Made by a program: the position numbers and the translations under genes. The notes below the pieces were generated by a model. The model was given only the letters and a program-made list of their open reading frames with translations, was not told the origin of the DNA and made no database searches. A stretch of 64,000 nucleotides of DNA from Aequorivita vladivostokensis (lineage in GTDB: Bacteria; Bacteroidota; Bacteroidia; Flavobacteriales; Flavobacteriaceae), in contig NZ_JSVU01000005.1 in NCBI RefSeq assembly GCF_000952855.1, positions 124,001 through 188,000 of the forward strand, read 5' to 3'. Positions 1-8,580 of this stretch are shown here, in pieces. How positions within the stretch are numbered: position 1 is the stretch's first letter; each line of letters begins with the position of its first letter.

Positions 1-28
1 AAGCCCTTCATTGTTGAAGGGCTTTTTT
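1..28 (+). terminator. Rho-independent terminator of a gene left of the window
   Basis: A 10-bp stem (AAGCCCTTCA/TGAAGGGCTT) with a TTGT loop is followed by six T on the plus strand. It most likely ends a gene lying before the window. Confidence 0.75.
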
Positions 29-54
29 ATATTTGAAAATATAATTTTATTCCT

Positions 55-768
55 ATGCTATTCAAGAAACTCCTATTATTAAGTTCCCTTTCTCTATTTA
101 TTTCTTGTGCCGAACTACAGCAAGTGGTAAACACCTTGCCCACAGAAACCGGCATGGGCATGGATCCAAGTACAATAGCCAGCGGGTTGCGACAGGCTCT
201 TGATATGGGGATTGAGAAACAGGTTACCAAACTTACCCAAAAGGATGGATTTTATAAAAATCAATTAGTAAAAATAATGTTACCTGAAGAACTTCGAAAA
301 GTGGATCAAGGACTAAGAGATATAGGTCTGGGAAGTTTAGCCGACGAAGGCATAAAGGCCTTAAACCGAGCTGCTGAAGATGCGGTGAAAGAAGCAACTC
401 CCATCTTTGTCACGGCAGTCAAACAGATAACTTTCACCGACGCTAAGAATATTCTATTGGGTCCCGACAATGCCGCTACAAATTATTTGGAACAACGTAC
501 AAACAGAGCACTTTATGCAAAATTCAACCCCGTAATTGAGCGATCATTTTCAAAAGTGGGAGCAGATCAAATTTGGGCTAATATAATCACCAAATACAAT
601 TCCATTCCATTTGTTACACGAGTTAATCCCGACCTAACAGATTACGTTACTACAGAAGCCTTGCAGGGAGTATATAAAATGATAAGTGTTGAAGAAAAAG
701 ATATTCGAAATAACATTTCAGCTAGAACCACAACTTTACTCCGGCAGGTCTTTGCGCTGCAGGATTAA
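55..768 (+). CDS. DUF4197 family lipoprotein
   Basis: The 237-residue protein starts with a lipoprotein signal whose lipobox ends at Cys18 (LFISC), so it is probably anchored in an envelope membrane after export. The rest, about residues 30-235, matches my memory of the DUF4197 family: a helical protein with a conserved D-x-x-x-I-L-x-G-x-x-x-A-A-T-x-Y motif near the middle (here DAKNILLGPDNAATNY) and a late K-x-I-S-x-x-E-x-x-I-R segment. No enzymatic function is known to me for this family. It stands alone between a terminator and the small gene at 853. The start is fixed by the signal peptide. The identification is by family resemblance; the role is unknown. Confidence 0.8.
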   Translation: MLFKKLLLLSSLSLFISCAELQQVVNTLPTETGMGMDPSTIASGLRQALDMGIEKQVTKLTQKDGFYKNQLVKIMLPEELRKVDQGLRDIGLGSLADEGIKALNRAAEDAVKEATPIFVTAVKQITFTDAKNILLGPDNAATNYLEQRTNRALYAKFNPVIERSFSKVGADQIWANIITKYNSIPFVTRVNPDLTDYVTTEALQGVYKMISVEEKDIRNNISARTTTLLRQVFALQD

Positions 769-825
769 ACCATTATTTATGAAACCATTAACCTCTCGTT
801 AATATGACCTTACAAGTTGCTGGGT

Positions 826-833
826 TATCTTTG
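826..833 (+). promoter_or_regulatory. Candidate -7 box of the gene at 853
   Basis: TATCTTTG fits the Bacteroidota -7 consensus TAnnTTTG and lies 19 nt before the ATG. I see no good TTG at the expected -33 distance, so this is a partial match. Confidence 0.35.
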
Positions 834-852
834 TAACTGTAAATAAATAGTT

Positions 853-1035
853 ATGTTTAATTGGTTTAGAAAAAAATCCCGGATAGAACAATTAAAGGAA
901 AGGTACCGATTCTTAATGCGTAAATCTTTCGAATTATCATCAAAGGATCCAGAGAAAAGTGCTCGAGCCCACCAACAAGCTGATAAACTTTTTCAGGAAA
1001 TCAATTATTTATCCTACAGACAGGCCGATAAGTAG
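853..1035 (+). CDS. Small Lacal_2735-type protein (60 aa)
   Basis: This 60-residue, strongly basic and acidic soluble protein begins MFNWFRKKSRIEQLKERY and continues with two predicted helices. The sequence resembles a small family restricted to Flavobacteriaceae (often labelled Lacal_2735 family) with no known function. There is no signal peptide, membrane segment or cysteine. A candidate promoter lies just upstream and the gene ends only 5 bp before the convergent gene at 1041. Its small size makes function prediction impossible; it is called real because of the promoter and the family resemblance. Confidence 0.75.
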   Translation: MFNWFRKKSRIEQLKERYRFLMRKSFELSSKDPEKSARAHQQADKLFQEINYLSYRQADK

Positions 1036-1040
1036 CATGC

Positions 1041-1814
1041 CTAATGTAAGCTCTTAAAATAGTCAAAGGCTTTCATCAATCGGGATCCGTACCAGCTAAA
1101 AAACTCTCCATCTACTAGTTTCACTTCTCTATTCAATTTCTTAGTCATCTCTACCACATCCACATTCTTGAATGGATACGGCTCCGTGGAAAGTAAGATT
1201 ATATCCGCTTTAAGAAAATCTTCTTGTTTAACTTCCGGATAGCGTCCGGCATTTACTGAGAAAATATTCGAATACTTATTTTCCTTCAACAGGGAATCAA
1301 TAAAGGTTCCACGACCAGCCGCCATATAAGGCTTTTTCCATATTATATAAAGCACCCTCTTTTCAGAATACCCTTTGATATAATTCCTGAATAAAGCCAA
1401 TTCCGAATCAATTTTAGAGACAATTTCTGAGGCTTTTGAAACGACATCAAATATCTGTCCCAATTGTTCAATCATCCTGTTATTATCGGTAATTGTAACT
1501 ATATCACTAATCCAAACGGGCGCTATCCTGCTAAGTTCGCCTACCAGTTCTTCAGTATTCTCCTCCTTGTTGCAGATTACAATATCGGGGCGCAGGGCTT
1601 TTATTTTATTGAAATTGACCTGTTTCGTTCCACCTACAACCGTCTTTTCACTCTTAAGATCGGAAGGATGAACACAGAATTTGGTAATACCCACTATTTT
1701 TTCACGCAAGCCAAGATCAACCAACAATTCAGTTTGTGAAGGCACCAATGAAATAACTCGTGATGGAGTTTTAGGAAGAGTTACGGTTCTATTTAATTGA
1801 TCAATGAATTCCAT
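1041..1814 (-). CDS. Helical-backbone metal receptor / BtuF-like substrate-binding protein without signal peptide
   Basis: The 257-residue protein has the two-lobed fold of cobalamin/siderophore periplasmic binding proteins (BtuF/FecB class). The first lobe starts at [13 protein letters not shown] (about residues 19-31), a long backbone helix follows around residues 110-145, and the second lobe contains [19 protein letters not shown]. In the family this protein captures vitamin B12 or a metal chelate for an ABC importer. The protein starts directly with mature sequence ([11 protein letters not shown]), and I see no export signal in any upstream extension. The ATG overlaps the end of pyrF by 14 nt, which suggests co-transcription and coupling. 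A cytoplasmic role or an unrecognised export route are both possible. Confidence 0.75.
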   Translation of the reverse strand: MEFIDQLNRTVTLPKTPSRVISLVPSQTELLVDLGLREKIVGITKFCVHPSDLKSEKTVVGGTKQVNFNKIKALRPDIVICNKEENTEELVGELSRIAPVWISDIVTITDNNRMIEQLGQIFDVVSKASEIVSKIDSELALFRNYIKGYSEKRVLYIIWKKPYMAAGRGTFIDSLLKENKYSNIFSVNAGRYPEVKQEDFLKADIILLSTEPYPFKNVDVVEMTKKLNREVKLVDGEFFSWYGSRLMKAFDYFKSLH

Positions 1815-2622
1815 CGAGAATGGCTTTCATTTCCAGCTGCATATTTTCAGCTTCCCTTGCTGCAGCTTCGGCAAAATCGGCATCTTTTGAAGCATAAATT
1901 ATTCCACGTGAAGAGTTTACGAGCAAACCAACATCCTCAGTCAACCCATATTTACAGACTTCCTGTAAGCTGCCGCCCTGTGCCCCTACACCGGGAACCA
2001 ATAAAAAATTATTCGGAATAATTTTACGAATATCAGCAAAATACTCCGCCTTGGTAGCACCAACCACATACATTAAGTTTTCGCTATTCTTCCAATCTTT
2101 CGAAGTTTTCAATACCTGCTTGTAAATTTCTTCGCCGTCCACTTTTTTGGTCTGAAAATCAAAAGCGCCTTCATTGGAAGTTAAGGCTAAAAGAATTGTG
2201 TGCTTATTCTCAAAAGCAAGAAAAGGCTCCACCGAATCCTTGCCCATATAAGGCGCAACGGTTAGCGAATCAAATCCCAAATCCTCAAAAAAAGCCTTTG
2301 CGTAGCGGCTAGATGTATTACCAATGTCTCCACGCTTAGCATCGGCAATGGTAAAAATTTCAGGATAGTTTACGTTCAAATAATTGATGGTTTTCTCCAG
2401 CGATTTCCAACCTTTCAACCCGTAGGCTTCATAAAAGGCAGTATTCGGTTTATAGGCAACTGCGTACTGGTGCGTGGCGTCAATAATCGCTCTATTGAAG
2501 GAAAAAATAGGATCTTCCTCTTTTAGCAGAAATTCAGGAATTTTCTCCAGTTCCACATCAAGACCAACGCAAAGAAAGGATTGCTTCCTTTTTATTTCTG
2601 AGATTAAATTTTCTGTTGTCAT
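1801..2622 (-). CDS. pyrF: Orotidine-5'-phosphate decarboxylase, type 2
   Basis: The protein decarboxylates OMP to UMP, the last step of de novo pyrimidine synthesis. It is a 273-residue TIM barrel of the longer type 2 class. The catalytic charged loop is visible as [15 protein letters not shown] near residues 94-108, and the phosphate-binding end as [10 protein letters not shown] and [10 protein letters not shown]. The N-terminus has the substrate-binding [13 protein letters not shown]. It lies between prfA (58 nt upstream) and the BtuF-like gene (14-nt overlap), in what looks like a prfA-pyrF-receptor transcription unit. Its partner pyrE is 37 kb away in the same window. Confidence 0.95.
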   Translation of the reverse strand: MTTENLISEIKRKQSFLCVGLDVELEKIPEFLLKEEDPIFSFNRAIIDATHQYAVAYKPNTAFYEAYGLKGWKSLEKTINYLNVNYPEIFTIADAKRGDIGNTSSRYAKAFFEDLGFDSLTVAPYMGKDSVEPFLAFENKHTILLALTSNEGAFDFQTKKVDGEEIYKQVLKTSKDWKNSENLMYVVGATKAEYFADIRKIIPNNFLLVPGVGAQGGSLQEVCKYGLTEDVGLLVNSSRGIIYASKDADFAEAAAREAENMQLEMKAILDGIH

Positions 2623-2680
2623 ATTTCCCTCTGCCTATCACCATCTCCCCGATGGAGAGAATTTTATACTATATGAAACT

Positions 2681-3757
2681 TTAAAAAGTTTCGCCTGTTT
2701 CCTTTAATTTTTCGGTATTGCTTACCAATTGCAGTTCGTCAATTATTTCCTGAATGTCACCATTTATAATATTGCCAAGATTGTAAAGCGTCAGGTTGAT
2801 ACGGTGGTCCGTAACCCGCCCCTGCGGATAGTTATAGGTCCGTATCTTTGCGCTCCGGTCGCCACTGGTAACCATCGAGCCACGTTTTAGCGCGTCTTCC
2901 GCCTGCTTTTTTGCAAGTTCCAGATCGTACAAACGTGAACGCAGCACCCGAAAGGCCTTTTCCTTATTCTTATGTTGCGATTTCTGGTCTTGGCACTGCG
3001 CCACAATTCCTGTAGGCACGTGCGTCAATCGCACGGCAGAATAGGTAGTGTTTACAGACTGCCCGCCCGGTCCTGAAGAACAAAAGAAATCTACTCGAAC
3101 ATCTTTGGGATTTATTTCAATATCAAACTCTTCAGCTTCTGGAAAAACCATTACCGTTGCAGCACTGGTGTGTACACGGCCCTGGGTTTCCGTCTGCGGC
3201 ACACGTTGCACGCGGTGCACGCCTGCTTCAAACTTAAGCGTTCCGTAAACGTCTTCTCCCTCTATCTCAAACTGCACTTCCTTAAAACCGCCGCTGGTGC
3301 CCTCGTTAAAATCTATCACGTTGGTCTTCCAGCCTTTTCCCTCGCAGTATTTGGTGTACATTCTGAAAAGGTCGCCCGCAAAAATACTGGCCTCATCGCC
3401 ACCCGTTCCTGCTCTGATTTCCATCACGGCATTCTTGGCATCTTCGGGGTCTTTTGGAACCAACAGAAACTTAATCTCTTCTTCCAGCTTGGGCAATCGG
3501 GTTTTGGCCTCCTCCAGTTGTATTTTGGCCATTTCCACCATTTCGGCGTCGCTGCCGTCGGCTATTATTTCTTCGGCCTCGTTGATATTATCTGTAAGTT
3601 CCAGAAACTCGGCGCGCTTGTCCATCAATACCCGCAGGTCCTTGTACTCTTTGTTCAACTGGATATATCGCTTTTGGTCGCTGATGATATCTGGTTGAAT
3701 AATAAGGTCGCTCACCTCGTCAAAACGCTGTTTTATTATTTGAAGCCTGTCTAACAT
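2681..3757 (-). CDS. prfA: Peptide chain release factor 1
   Basis: RF1 recognises UAA and UAG codons in the ribosomal A site and triggers peptide release. The 358-residue length is normal. The catalytic GGQ tripeptide lies in [20 protein letters not shown], about residues 228-247, and domain 3 ends in the usual [15 protein letters not shown]. The stop-codon-reading PxT-type segment is represented by [14 protein letters not shown] near residues 187-200. The start ATG follows a candidate TAAATTTG -7 box by about 20 nt. Upstream is purM, separated by 215 nt without a gene. Confidence 0.96.
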   Translation of the reverse strand: MLDRLQIIKQRFDEVSDLIIQPDIISDQKRYIQLNKEYKDLRVLMDKRAEFLELTDNINEAEEIIADGSDAEMVEMAKIQLEEAKTRLPKLEEEIKFLLVPKDPEDAKNAVMEIRAGTGGDEASIFAGDLFRMYTKYCEGKGWKTNVIDFNEGTSGGFKEVQFEIEGEDVYGTLKFEAGVHRVQRVPQTETQGRVHTSAATVMVFPEAEEFDIEINPKDVRVDFFCSSGPGGQSVNTTYSAVRLTHVPTGIVAQCQDQKSQHKNKEKAFRVLRSRLYDLELAKKQAEDALKRGSMVTSGDRSAKIRTYNYPQGRVTDHRINLTLYNLGNIINGDIQEIIDELQLVSNTEKLKETGETF

Positions 3758-3776
3758 ATAAATTTTATAATGGCTG

Positions 3777-3784
3777 CAAATTTA
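3777..3784 (-). promoter_or_regulatory. Candidate -7 box of prfA
   Basis: On the minus strand the sequence reads TAAATTTG, a match to TAnnTTTG, 19 nt before the prfA start codon. No TTG was found at the right -33 distance. Confidence 0.3.
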
Positions 3785-3972
3785 CAATTTTTAACCGAAA
3801 TGAGACCCGTGGTACTCTTTTCTATTTTGTGAAGTGTTTTCTTTATGAAATAGGCTTACAAATTTAATATGCCCCGATATAATTTCGGCTTGGCCAATCT
3901 CTTTGGATAGTGAAAATCTGACCAAAACAAAATTTGCATAAACAAACTTGAAAAAACCTAAACGTGAAAAAA

Positions 3973-5151
3973 TCAATAGTCAAAGGTTCCCATTGTAGAT
4001 TGAATAGTAAGCCTTTTCTTTTCTGAAGCCTCCACCCTACCGATAACCTGCGCGTCCACATCAAAAGTTTTTGAAATTTCAATAATGGTATCGGCAATTT
4101 CCTCGGAAACGTAAAGCTCCATCCGGTGCCCCATATTGAATACTTGGTACATTTCCTTCCAATCCGTTCCACTTTCTGCCTGAATAAGTTTGAAAAGCGG
4201 CGGAATTTCAAATAGATTATCCTTTATAATGTGAAGGTTTTCCACAAAGTGAAGAATCTTGGTCTGCGCGCCGCCACTGCAATGCACCATTCCATGGATT
4301 TCCGTATTTGAAAAACGGGAAAGAATCTTCTTAATAATAGGCGCATACGTACGGGTGGGCGAAAGAACCAATTTTCCCGCATTCAATGGACTATTTTCAA
4401 CTGCGTCGTCCAGTTTTTTGGAACCCGAATAAATAAGGTCTTTGGGAACAGCGGCATCAAAAGTTTCAGGATATTTTTTGGCCAAATAATTATCAAAAAC
4501 ATCGTGTCTGGCAGATGTCAACCCATTACTGCCCATGCCTCCGTTATATTCCTTTTCATAGGAAGCCTGCCCAAAGGACGCCAAACCTACAATCACATCG
4601 CCCGGTTTAATATTGGCGTTGTCAATTACATTTTTTCGTTCCATACGCGCCGTTACGGTGGAATCCACAATTATAGTCCGCACCAAATCGCCCACATCTG
4701 CCGTCTCCCCACCCGTTGAATAGATGGTTACGCCGTATTGCTTCATTTCAGAAATCAGTTCTTCGGTACCATTTATAATTGCTGAAATGACTTCTCCGGG
4801 AATCAAATTTTTATTTCTGCCAATGGTTGACGAAAGCATAATATTATCAACGGCACCCACACATAGCAGGTCATCAATATTCATAATAAGCGCATCCTGG
4901 GCAATTCCTTTCCAAACCGATAGATCGCCCGTTTCCTTCCAATATGCATAAGCCAGAGAGGATTTGGTACCGGCCCCATCGGCGTGCATGATCAGGCAAT
5001 AATCTGCATCGCCAGTTAGATAATCTGGAACAATCTTGCAGAATGCCTTTGGGAAAAGTCCTTTATCCACGTTTTTGATGGCGTTGTGCACATCTTCCTT
5101 TCCTGCTGAAACGCCACGTTGCGCGTATCGTTTTGAAATATCTTTGCTCAT
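3973..5151 (-). CDS. purM: Phosphoribosylformylglycinamidine cyclo-ligase (AIR synthase), long Bacteroidota form
   Basis: AIR synthase closes the imidazole ring in the fifth step of purine synthesis using ATP. The protein (392 aa) is longer than the roughly 345-residue enterobacterial enzyme, as is usual in Bacteroidota. Visible motifs are the N-terminal YAQRGVSAGKEDVHNAI, the ATP-binding ADGAGTKSSLAY (about residues 57-68), STGGETADVGDLVRT near residues 146-160, and the late GMVHCSGGAQTK. It has its own promoter, whose -33 element lies in the terminator of the curli operon upstream, so it is probably transcribed independently. A 215-nt gap to prfA downstream holds no convincing gene. Confidence 0.93.
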   Translation of the reverse strand: MSKDISKRYAQRGVSAGKEDVHNAIKNVDKGLFPKAFCKIVPDYLTGDADYCLIMHADGAGTKSSLAYAYWKETGDLSVWKGIAQDALIMNIDDLLCVGAVDNIMLSSTIGRNKNLIPGEVISAIINGTEELISEMKQYGVTIYSTGGETADVGDLVRTIIVDSTVTARMERKNVIDNANIKPGDVIVGLASFGQASYEKEYNGGMGSNGLTSARHDVFDNYLAKKYPETFDAAVPKDLIYSGSKKLDDAVENSPLNAGKLVLSPTRTYAPIIKKILSRFSNTEIHGMVHCSGGAQTKILHFVENLHIIKDNLFEIPPLFKLIQAESGTDWKEMYQVFNMGHRMELYVSEEIADTIIEISKTFDVDAQVIGRVEASEKKRLTIQSTMGTFDY

Positions 5152-5168
5152 TGCGAAATATTAAGGCA

Positions 5169-5198
5169 CAAAAGTACGGATTAAAAAAAAGCCCACAA
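5169..5198 (-). promoter_or_regulatory. purM promoter (TTG-N19-TACTTTTG)
   Basis: On the minus strand a TTG at 5198-5196 is followed after 19 nt by TACTTTTG (5176-5169), a full match to the Bacteroidota -33/-7 pattern. The start codon of purM follows 17 nt after the -7 box. The -33 lies inside the preceding terminator hairpin. Confidence 0.5.
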
Positions 5199-5212
5199 AG
5201 GTGGGCTTTCAA
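5182..5212 (-). terminator. Terminator of the curli operon
   Basis: Read on the minus strand, GAAAGCCCACC, a short loop and GTGGGCTTTTTTTT form a stem followed by a run of eight T. It lies 26 nt beyond the stop codon of the last gene of the csg operon. Confidence 0.8.
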
Positions 5213-5237
5213 GGTTTTAACTATAATTTTTTATCGC

Positions 5238-6761
5238 TTATTCCCAATCGGGCATAAATGCTTCGGTGAATAGTAATTGATCTTCTTGGTTCTCATCAAA
5301 TATATAGGAATAAATTGCCGGAGTGGCTCCAAAATTATTTCGTTTTCGTGTAAAAATGACGGCTCCTTCCGAAGGCGAAAATTTCACATCCAGATCATTC
5401 TCACCTTCCAAAACATCTGTCTCCAAAGGAATTAAAGGATCTGGGCTACCTATGGGGTGAAGAAATATACGGCTCTCAAATATCCTGTACGAACTGTTTT
5501 CAGATCCACTCAAGTCCCAAGTAAACAACGCCATATCTCCATTCGCAGAAATGTCGATTCCACCAGCCGCACCGTTCACATTTTCTAAGATAATATTCTC
5601 TTCAGCCTGTGTGGATAATCTTGCCGTATATATACGTACATCATAACCACTGGAGTTGTTGGTCTTCAACATTATTAAATCATCATCAAATTGAGGTACA
5701 GCAACTTCTGAAATAAATGCACCATCAGTGGTTGTATATTCCAACCTAAAACCACTTCCATCGGAATTTACTGAATATAATTTATCGAAATGGGGATAAT
5801 AAATCTTGCTATCATTCTGTGCCCAAGTGAATTCCAATTCCTCCGTACGGAAACCTGCTATAGGTCTTTGCGATGTAATTTGAGTTATACCAGTCCCATT
5901 AAAATTCATCGTAAAAATATGTGTACTTCCTCCCGAATTTCTTAAAAATGCTATTTTATTGAGAATATTGCTTTTTCGGGGTTTAAAACTATTCACGTTT
6001 TCACTAGTAAGCTGTAAAACATTAAAATCCGGTTCTTGACCCGTTCCAGTGGTAGGATCCTCTGCTCCGGAATAGATTACTAAATTATCATTGTTCTTTC
6101 TCACAAAAATAAATGGATTGTCGGGAAATGTAATTGTTTTAAATTCACTTATTATTGAACTTACCGGATCATTAGTATCATCGGTAACTGTAACTTGCCA
6201 GAAATATTTTGTGGCCAATTGCAGATTGCTCACCGTAAACGTAGTATCTTGGCCTACTTCAAAAATCTGCATTTCATCAGTACTTCCATTTCTCAAATCT
6301 AACCTATAGGATAGTTCATCGTTTTCAGGATCAGAGGCTTCCCAAATAAATTGAACTGCCAAAGGTTGTTCTACGGCTCCATCTTCGGGTGTTACGAGAT
6401 TTGGCACCGACGGCGGATTGTTATCTGAATTGGCAAGCTTCAATTCAAAGGACACGGCAGCCGTTTTTCCTTCTTGAACTGTTGTAGATTCAAAGCCAGC
6501 TGCATAACCAGCTAACTCCGCTTGAACGGAATAATCGTCGACCTTAACATCTACCAATCGGAATCTTCCCACCGAATCCGTAAAAACCGTAGTTGACGCC
6601 GGGTTGGTCGTGATTTTTACATTCTCAAGTGCCTCACCAGTAATCTTGTCTGTAACCTTCCCAGAAATATTACCGGTAAGCACCACATCTATAGTATCTT
6701 CACTACATCCAAAGTTGATTAGGAAGAAACTTGCAAAAACTAAGAATATATATTTTTTCAT
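5238..6761 (-). CDS. Lipoprotein with carboxypeptidase-like Ig domain, FN3 domain and beta-propeller; last gene of curli operon
   Basis: This 507-residue protein has a lipoprotein signal ending at Cys19 (LINFGC). Residues about 30-105 look like a carboxypeptidase-regulatory-like beta domain (GKVTDKITGEALENVKI). Residues about 113-210 look like a fibronectin III or cadherin-like module (PPSVPNLVTPEDGAVEQP, ending ATKYFWQVTVTDD). The remainder contains TolB/WD40-like propeller blades, for example HIFTMNFNGTGITQIT and LYSVNSDGSGFRLEYTT. It starts 15 nt after csgG and ends just before the operon terminator, so it is expressed with the curli secretion machinery. E. coli curli loci have no such gene. 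A surface adaptor or fibre-binding lipoprotein is an inference; I do not recognise a specific family name. Confidence 0.75.
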   Translation of the reverse strand: MKKYIFLVFASFFLINFGCSEDTIDVVLTGNISGKVTDKITGEALENVKITTNPASTTVFTDSVGRFRLVDVKVDDYSVQAELAGYAAGFESTTVQEGKTAAVSFELKLANSDNNPPSVPNLVTPEDGAVEQPLAVQFIWEASDPENDELSYRLDLRNGSTDEMQIFEVGQDTTFTVSNLQLATKYFWQVTVTDDTNDPVSSIISEFKTITFPDNPFIFVRKNNDNLVIYSGAEDPTTGTGQEPDFNVLQLTSENVNSFKPRKSNILNKIAFLRNSGGSTHIFTMNFNGTGITQITSQRPIAGFRTEELEFTWAQNDSKIYYPHFDKLYSVNSDGSGFRLEYTTTDGAFISEVAVPQFDDDLIMLKTNNSSGYDVRIYTARLSTQAEENIILENVNGAAGGIDISANGDMALFTWDLSGSENSSYRIFESRIFLHPIGSPDPLIPLETDVLEGENDLDVKFSPSEGAVIFTRKRNNFGATPAIYSYIFDENQEDQLLFTEAFMPDWE

Positions 6762-6776
6762 CTTATCTATTTTGAA

Positions 6777-8159
6777 TTATAGTTTAAAGTAATAATTGAG
6801 GCCCACTCCAAAATTGTAATAAAAGTCGTTTCTTTTTCCTTGGACTGCCTTTTCCAGTTTATCGGTAAAAACCAGATTGTGTTCTCCAAAAACTTTTATT
6901 CCAAACTTTTTGGAAATAAAATATTCCAGACCCATCCCGTATTGAACTTTAAAAAAAGGCTCTCCAGTGTCAAAAGCATTGTCATTTCTAGGATCCAATA
7001 GCGCAATTATTACCCCAGAACCAGCATAAATAAAGGGAGTAAATTTATCATTAGGCAATAACGCAAACTCGCCATTTAAATCTGCACTCGCAAACACATT
7101 TCTATACTGCCGTCCATTATCAATCCTGAAAGCAGAAGCTTTCAGGTTTGCATTAAAATAGCGGCCAAAATGTTTTTTATATTCCAATCGGGCTAAAAAT
7201 CCAAGTTCCTGAGTGCTATAGTCATTGTCTGGCAAATTGCCTCCCAGGGAAATGGACAGGGCGTTTTTGGCCTCCCTGCCAACCTGCAATCGATCAAAAA
7301 GCAAGGTGGACTCATCCTTCTCTTTTTCAGCAAGATAATCTGAAACCAATTGGTCGTTGACTTCCTTGCCCCCTTGAGTACTCCAGAATTGTTTTTGAAT
7401 ACCTTCAATTATAAGGTCGTGCACCGCTTTTTCAATAGCGTCCTTCATAGCCAATTGTACCGGTTCATTTTGGGTTACACCAGTCTCCGCCTCCAATAGC
7501 CTTTGGAATTTAACAAAACGAAAAAAACTGGCATCAATTGCTTGTGAAAGAATGGTTTTTGAAACATACACAGTTTTCAAAATTTCTCCATTGCTGGTGG
7601 AAACAGCCCTTAAATAAACCGTTATTCTATCTTGTCTATATTTTGCAGAGCCACCCAGCCCAAAATAACGAGCCCCAATTCCGCCCGTAATAATATTTGT
7701 GTCGTAAGAAATTATTCCCCCCTCAAGCAAGAGACCGGCATATAAAAGGGGCGGCAGTGGAGGTTCATTGGGGTTTAGGTTCTTTATATATTCCTGTTTG
7801 GTGTTCCGAATAATATTTCTTTCGGTGGAAAGATTGCTCAAGTTTTCCCGTTCAATAGGAATAAACCAACCGGAATCTTCCAAAGCTTTGATTAGCATGG
7901 TTGTACCTCCTTGTGAAACTGCGGTACTAAAAGTACTACCGTTCTCAACAGCTTTATACTGTCCGGTCTGATCGCTAAAATTATACACCGCAACTTCCAA
8001 TGGTTGGGCAGCCGGAGGTAAGTCTAATAAAGTGGAAGTAGATTTTGAAAATTCCCCGGTCCTGGCCGCCTCTTGAAACATGGGCTGGTTAAAATAGGCT
8101 CCACAGGACGACAACATTAAAACTCCCAACAAGGAAAGTGATTTTAAAAAGATCTTCAT
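6777..8159 (-). CDS. csgG: Curli secretion channel CsgG with C-terminal beta-barrel extension
   Basis: CsgG forms the outer-membrane nonameric pore through which curlin subunits leave the cell. The lipoprotein signal ends at Cys19 (LMLSSCGAYF). Residues about 40-265 carry the CsgG/HfaB domain, with VAVYNFSDQTGQYK, GLLLEGGIISYDTNIITGG and YLRAVSTSNGEILKTVYVSKTI. E. coli CsgG is about 277 residues; this one is 460. The extra residues, about 300-460, look like an eight-stranded outer-membrane barrel (alternating strands such as YFNANLKASAFRI and GMGLEYFISKKFGIKVFGE, ending in the aromatic NYYFKL). It follows csgF by 9 nt. Confidence 0.92.
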   Translation of the reverse strand: MKIFLKSLSLLGVLMLSSCGAYFNQPMFQEAARTGEFSKSTSTLLDLPPAAQPLEVAVYNFSDQTGQYKAVENGSTFSTAVSQGGTTMLIKALEDSGWFIPIERENLSNLSTERNIIRNTKQEYIKNLNPNEPPLPPLLYAGLLLEGGIISYDTNIITGGIGARYFGLGGSAKYRQDRITVYLRAVSTSNGEILKTVYVSKTILSQAIDASFFRFVKFQRLLEAETGVTQNEPVQLAMKDAIEKAVHDLIIEGIQKQFWSTQGGKEVNDQLVSDYLAEKEKDESTLLFDRLQVGREAKNALSISLGGNLPDNDYSTQELGFLARLEYKKHFGRYFNANLKASAFRIDNGRQYRNVFASADLNGEFALLPNDKFTPFIYAGSGVIIALLDPRNDNAFDTGEPFFKVQYGMGLEYFISKKFGIKVFGEHNLVFTDKLEKAVQGKRNDFYYNFGVGLNYYFKL

Positions 8160-8168
8160 GAATGTAGT

Positions 8169-8579
8169 TTAATTTGGGACAATTACTTGGGTTTCCTCCC
8201 CCGTGGAGGTATCTAATATATTTATAACCAGTCCTTCGTCTGATTGAAAAATCTCAACATTAAGTGAACCATAGGTAAAGGTTCCTTCCTCATTAAAATT
8301 TAAACCGCCTAGTTGCTGTTGCAATAATTGACGGGATATTTGGCTTAACAACTGTCTATTTAAATTATCCCCGAACTGTTGCAATTCAGACCGCTGATCT
8401 CTCTCATTTGCAGGTGCTGTCAATTTATTTTGGGAGGTAGCAGAACTCAATAACCAATTATAATTAAAAGTATCGCCGCCAAAAGCAGGATTTAAAGGTT
8501 TATAAGAAAATTGCTGGGCAAACCCAACGGTTCCCATAAATAGCAATACAATAGAAAGAAGTAGTTTGAATATTTTCAT
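8169..8579 (-). CDS. csgF: Curli assembly protein CsgF
   Basis: CsgF caps the CsgG pore on the cell surface and connects it to the nucleator CsgB. The 136-residue protein has a signal peptide of about 22 residues (ending VGFAQ). The mature N-terminus QFSYKPLNPAFGGDTFNYNW matches the CsgF segment that inserts into the CsgG channel; the NPxFGG core is characteristic. A glutamine-rich helix (LLSQISRQLLQQQLGG) and a C-terminal strand region follow. The gene begins 1 nt after csgE and ends 9 nt before csgG. Confidence 0.93.
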   Translation of the reverse strand: MKIFKLLLSIVLLFMGTVGFAQQFSYKPLNPAFGGDTFNYNWLLSSATSQNKLTAPANERDQRSELQQFGDNLNRQLLSQISRQLLQQQLGGLNFNEEGTFTYGSLNVEIFQSDEGLVINILDTSTGEETQVIVPN

Positions 8580-8580
8580 A

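Noticed and set aside
3791-4211. Two minus-strand frames between prfA and purM or overlapping the purM end
   Set aside because: They lie in the purM 3' part in another frame or in the AT-rich gap and show no recognisable protein features.
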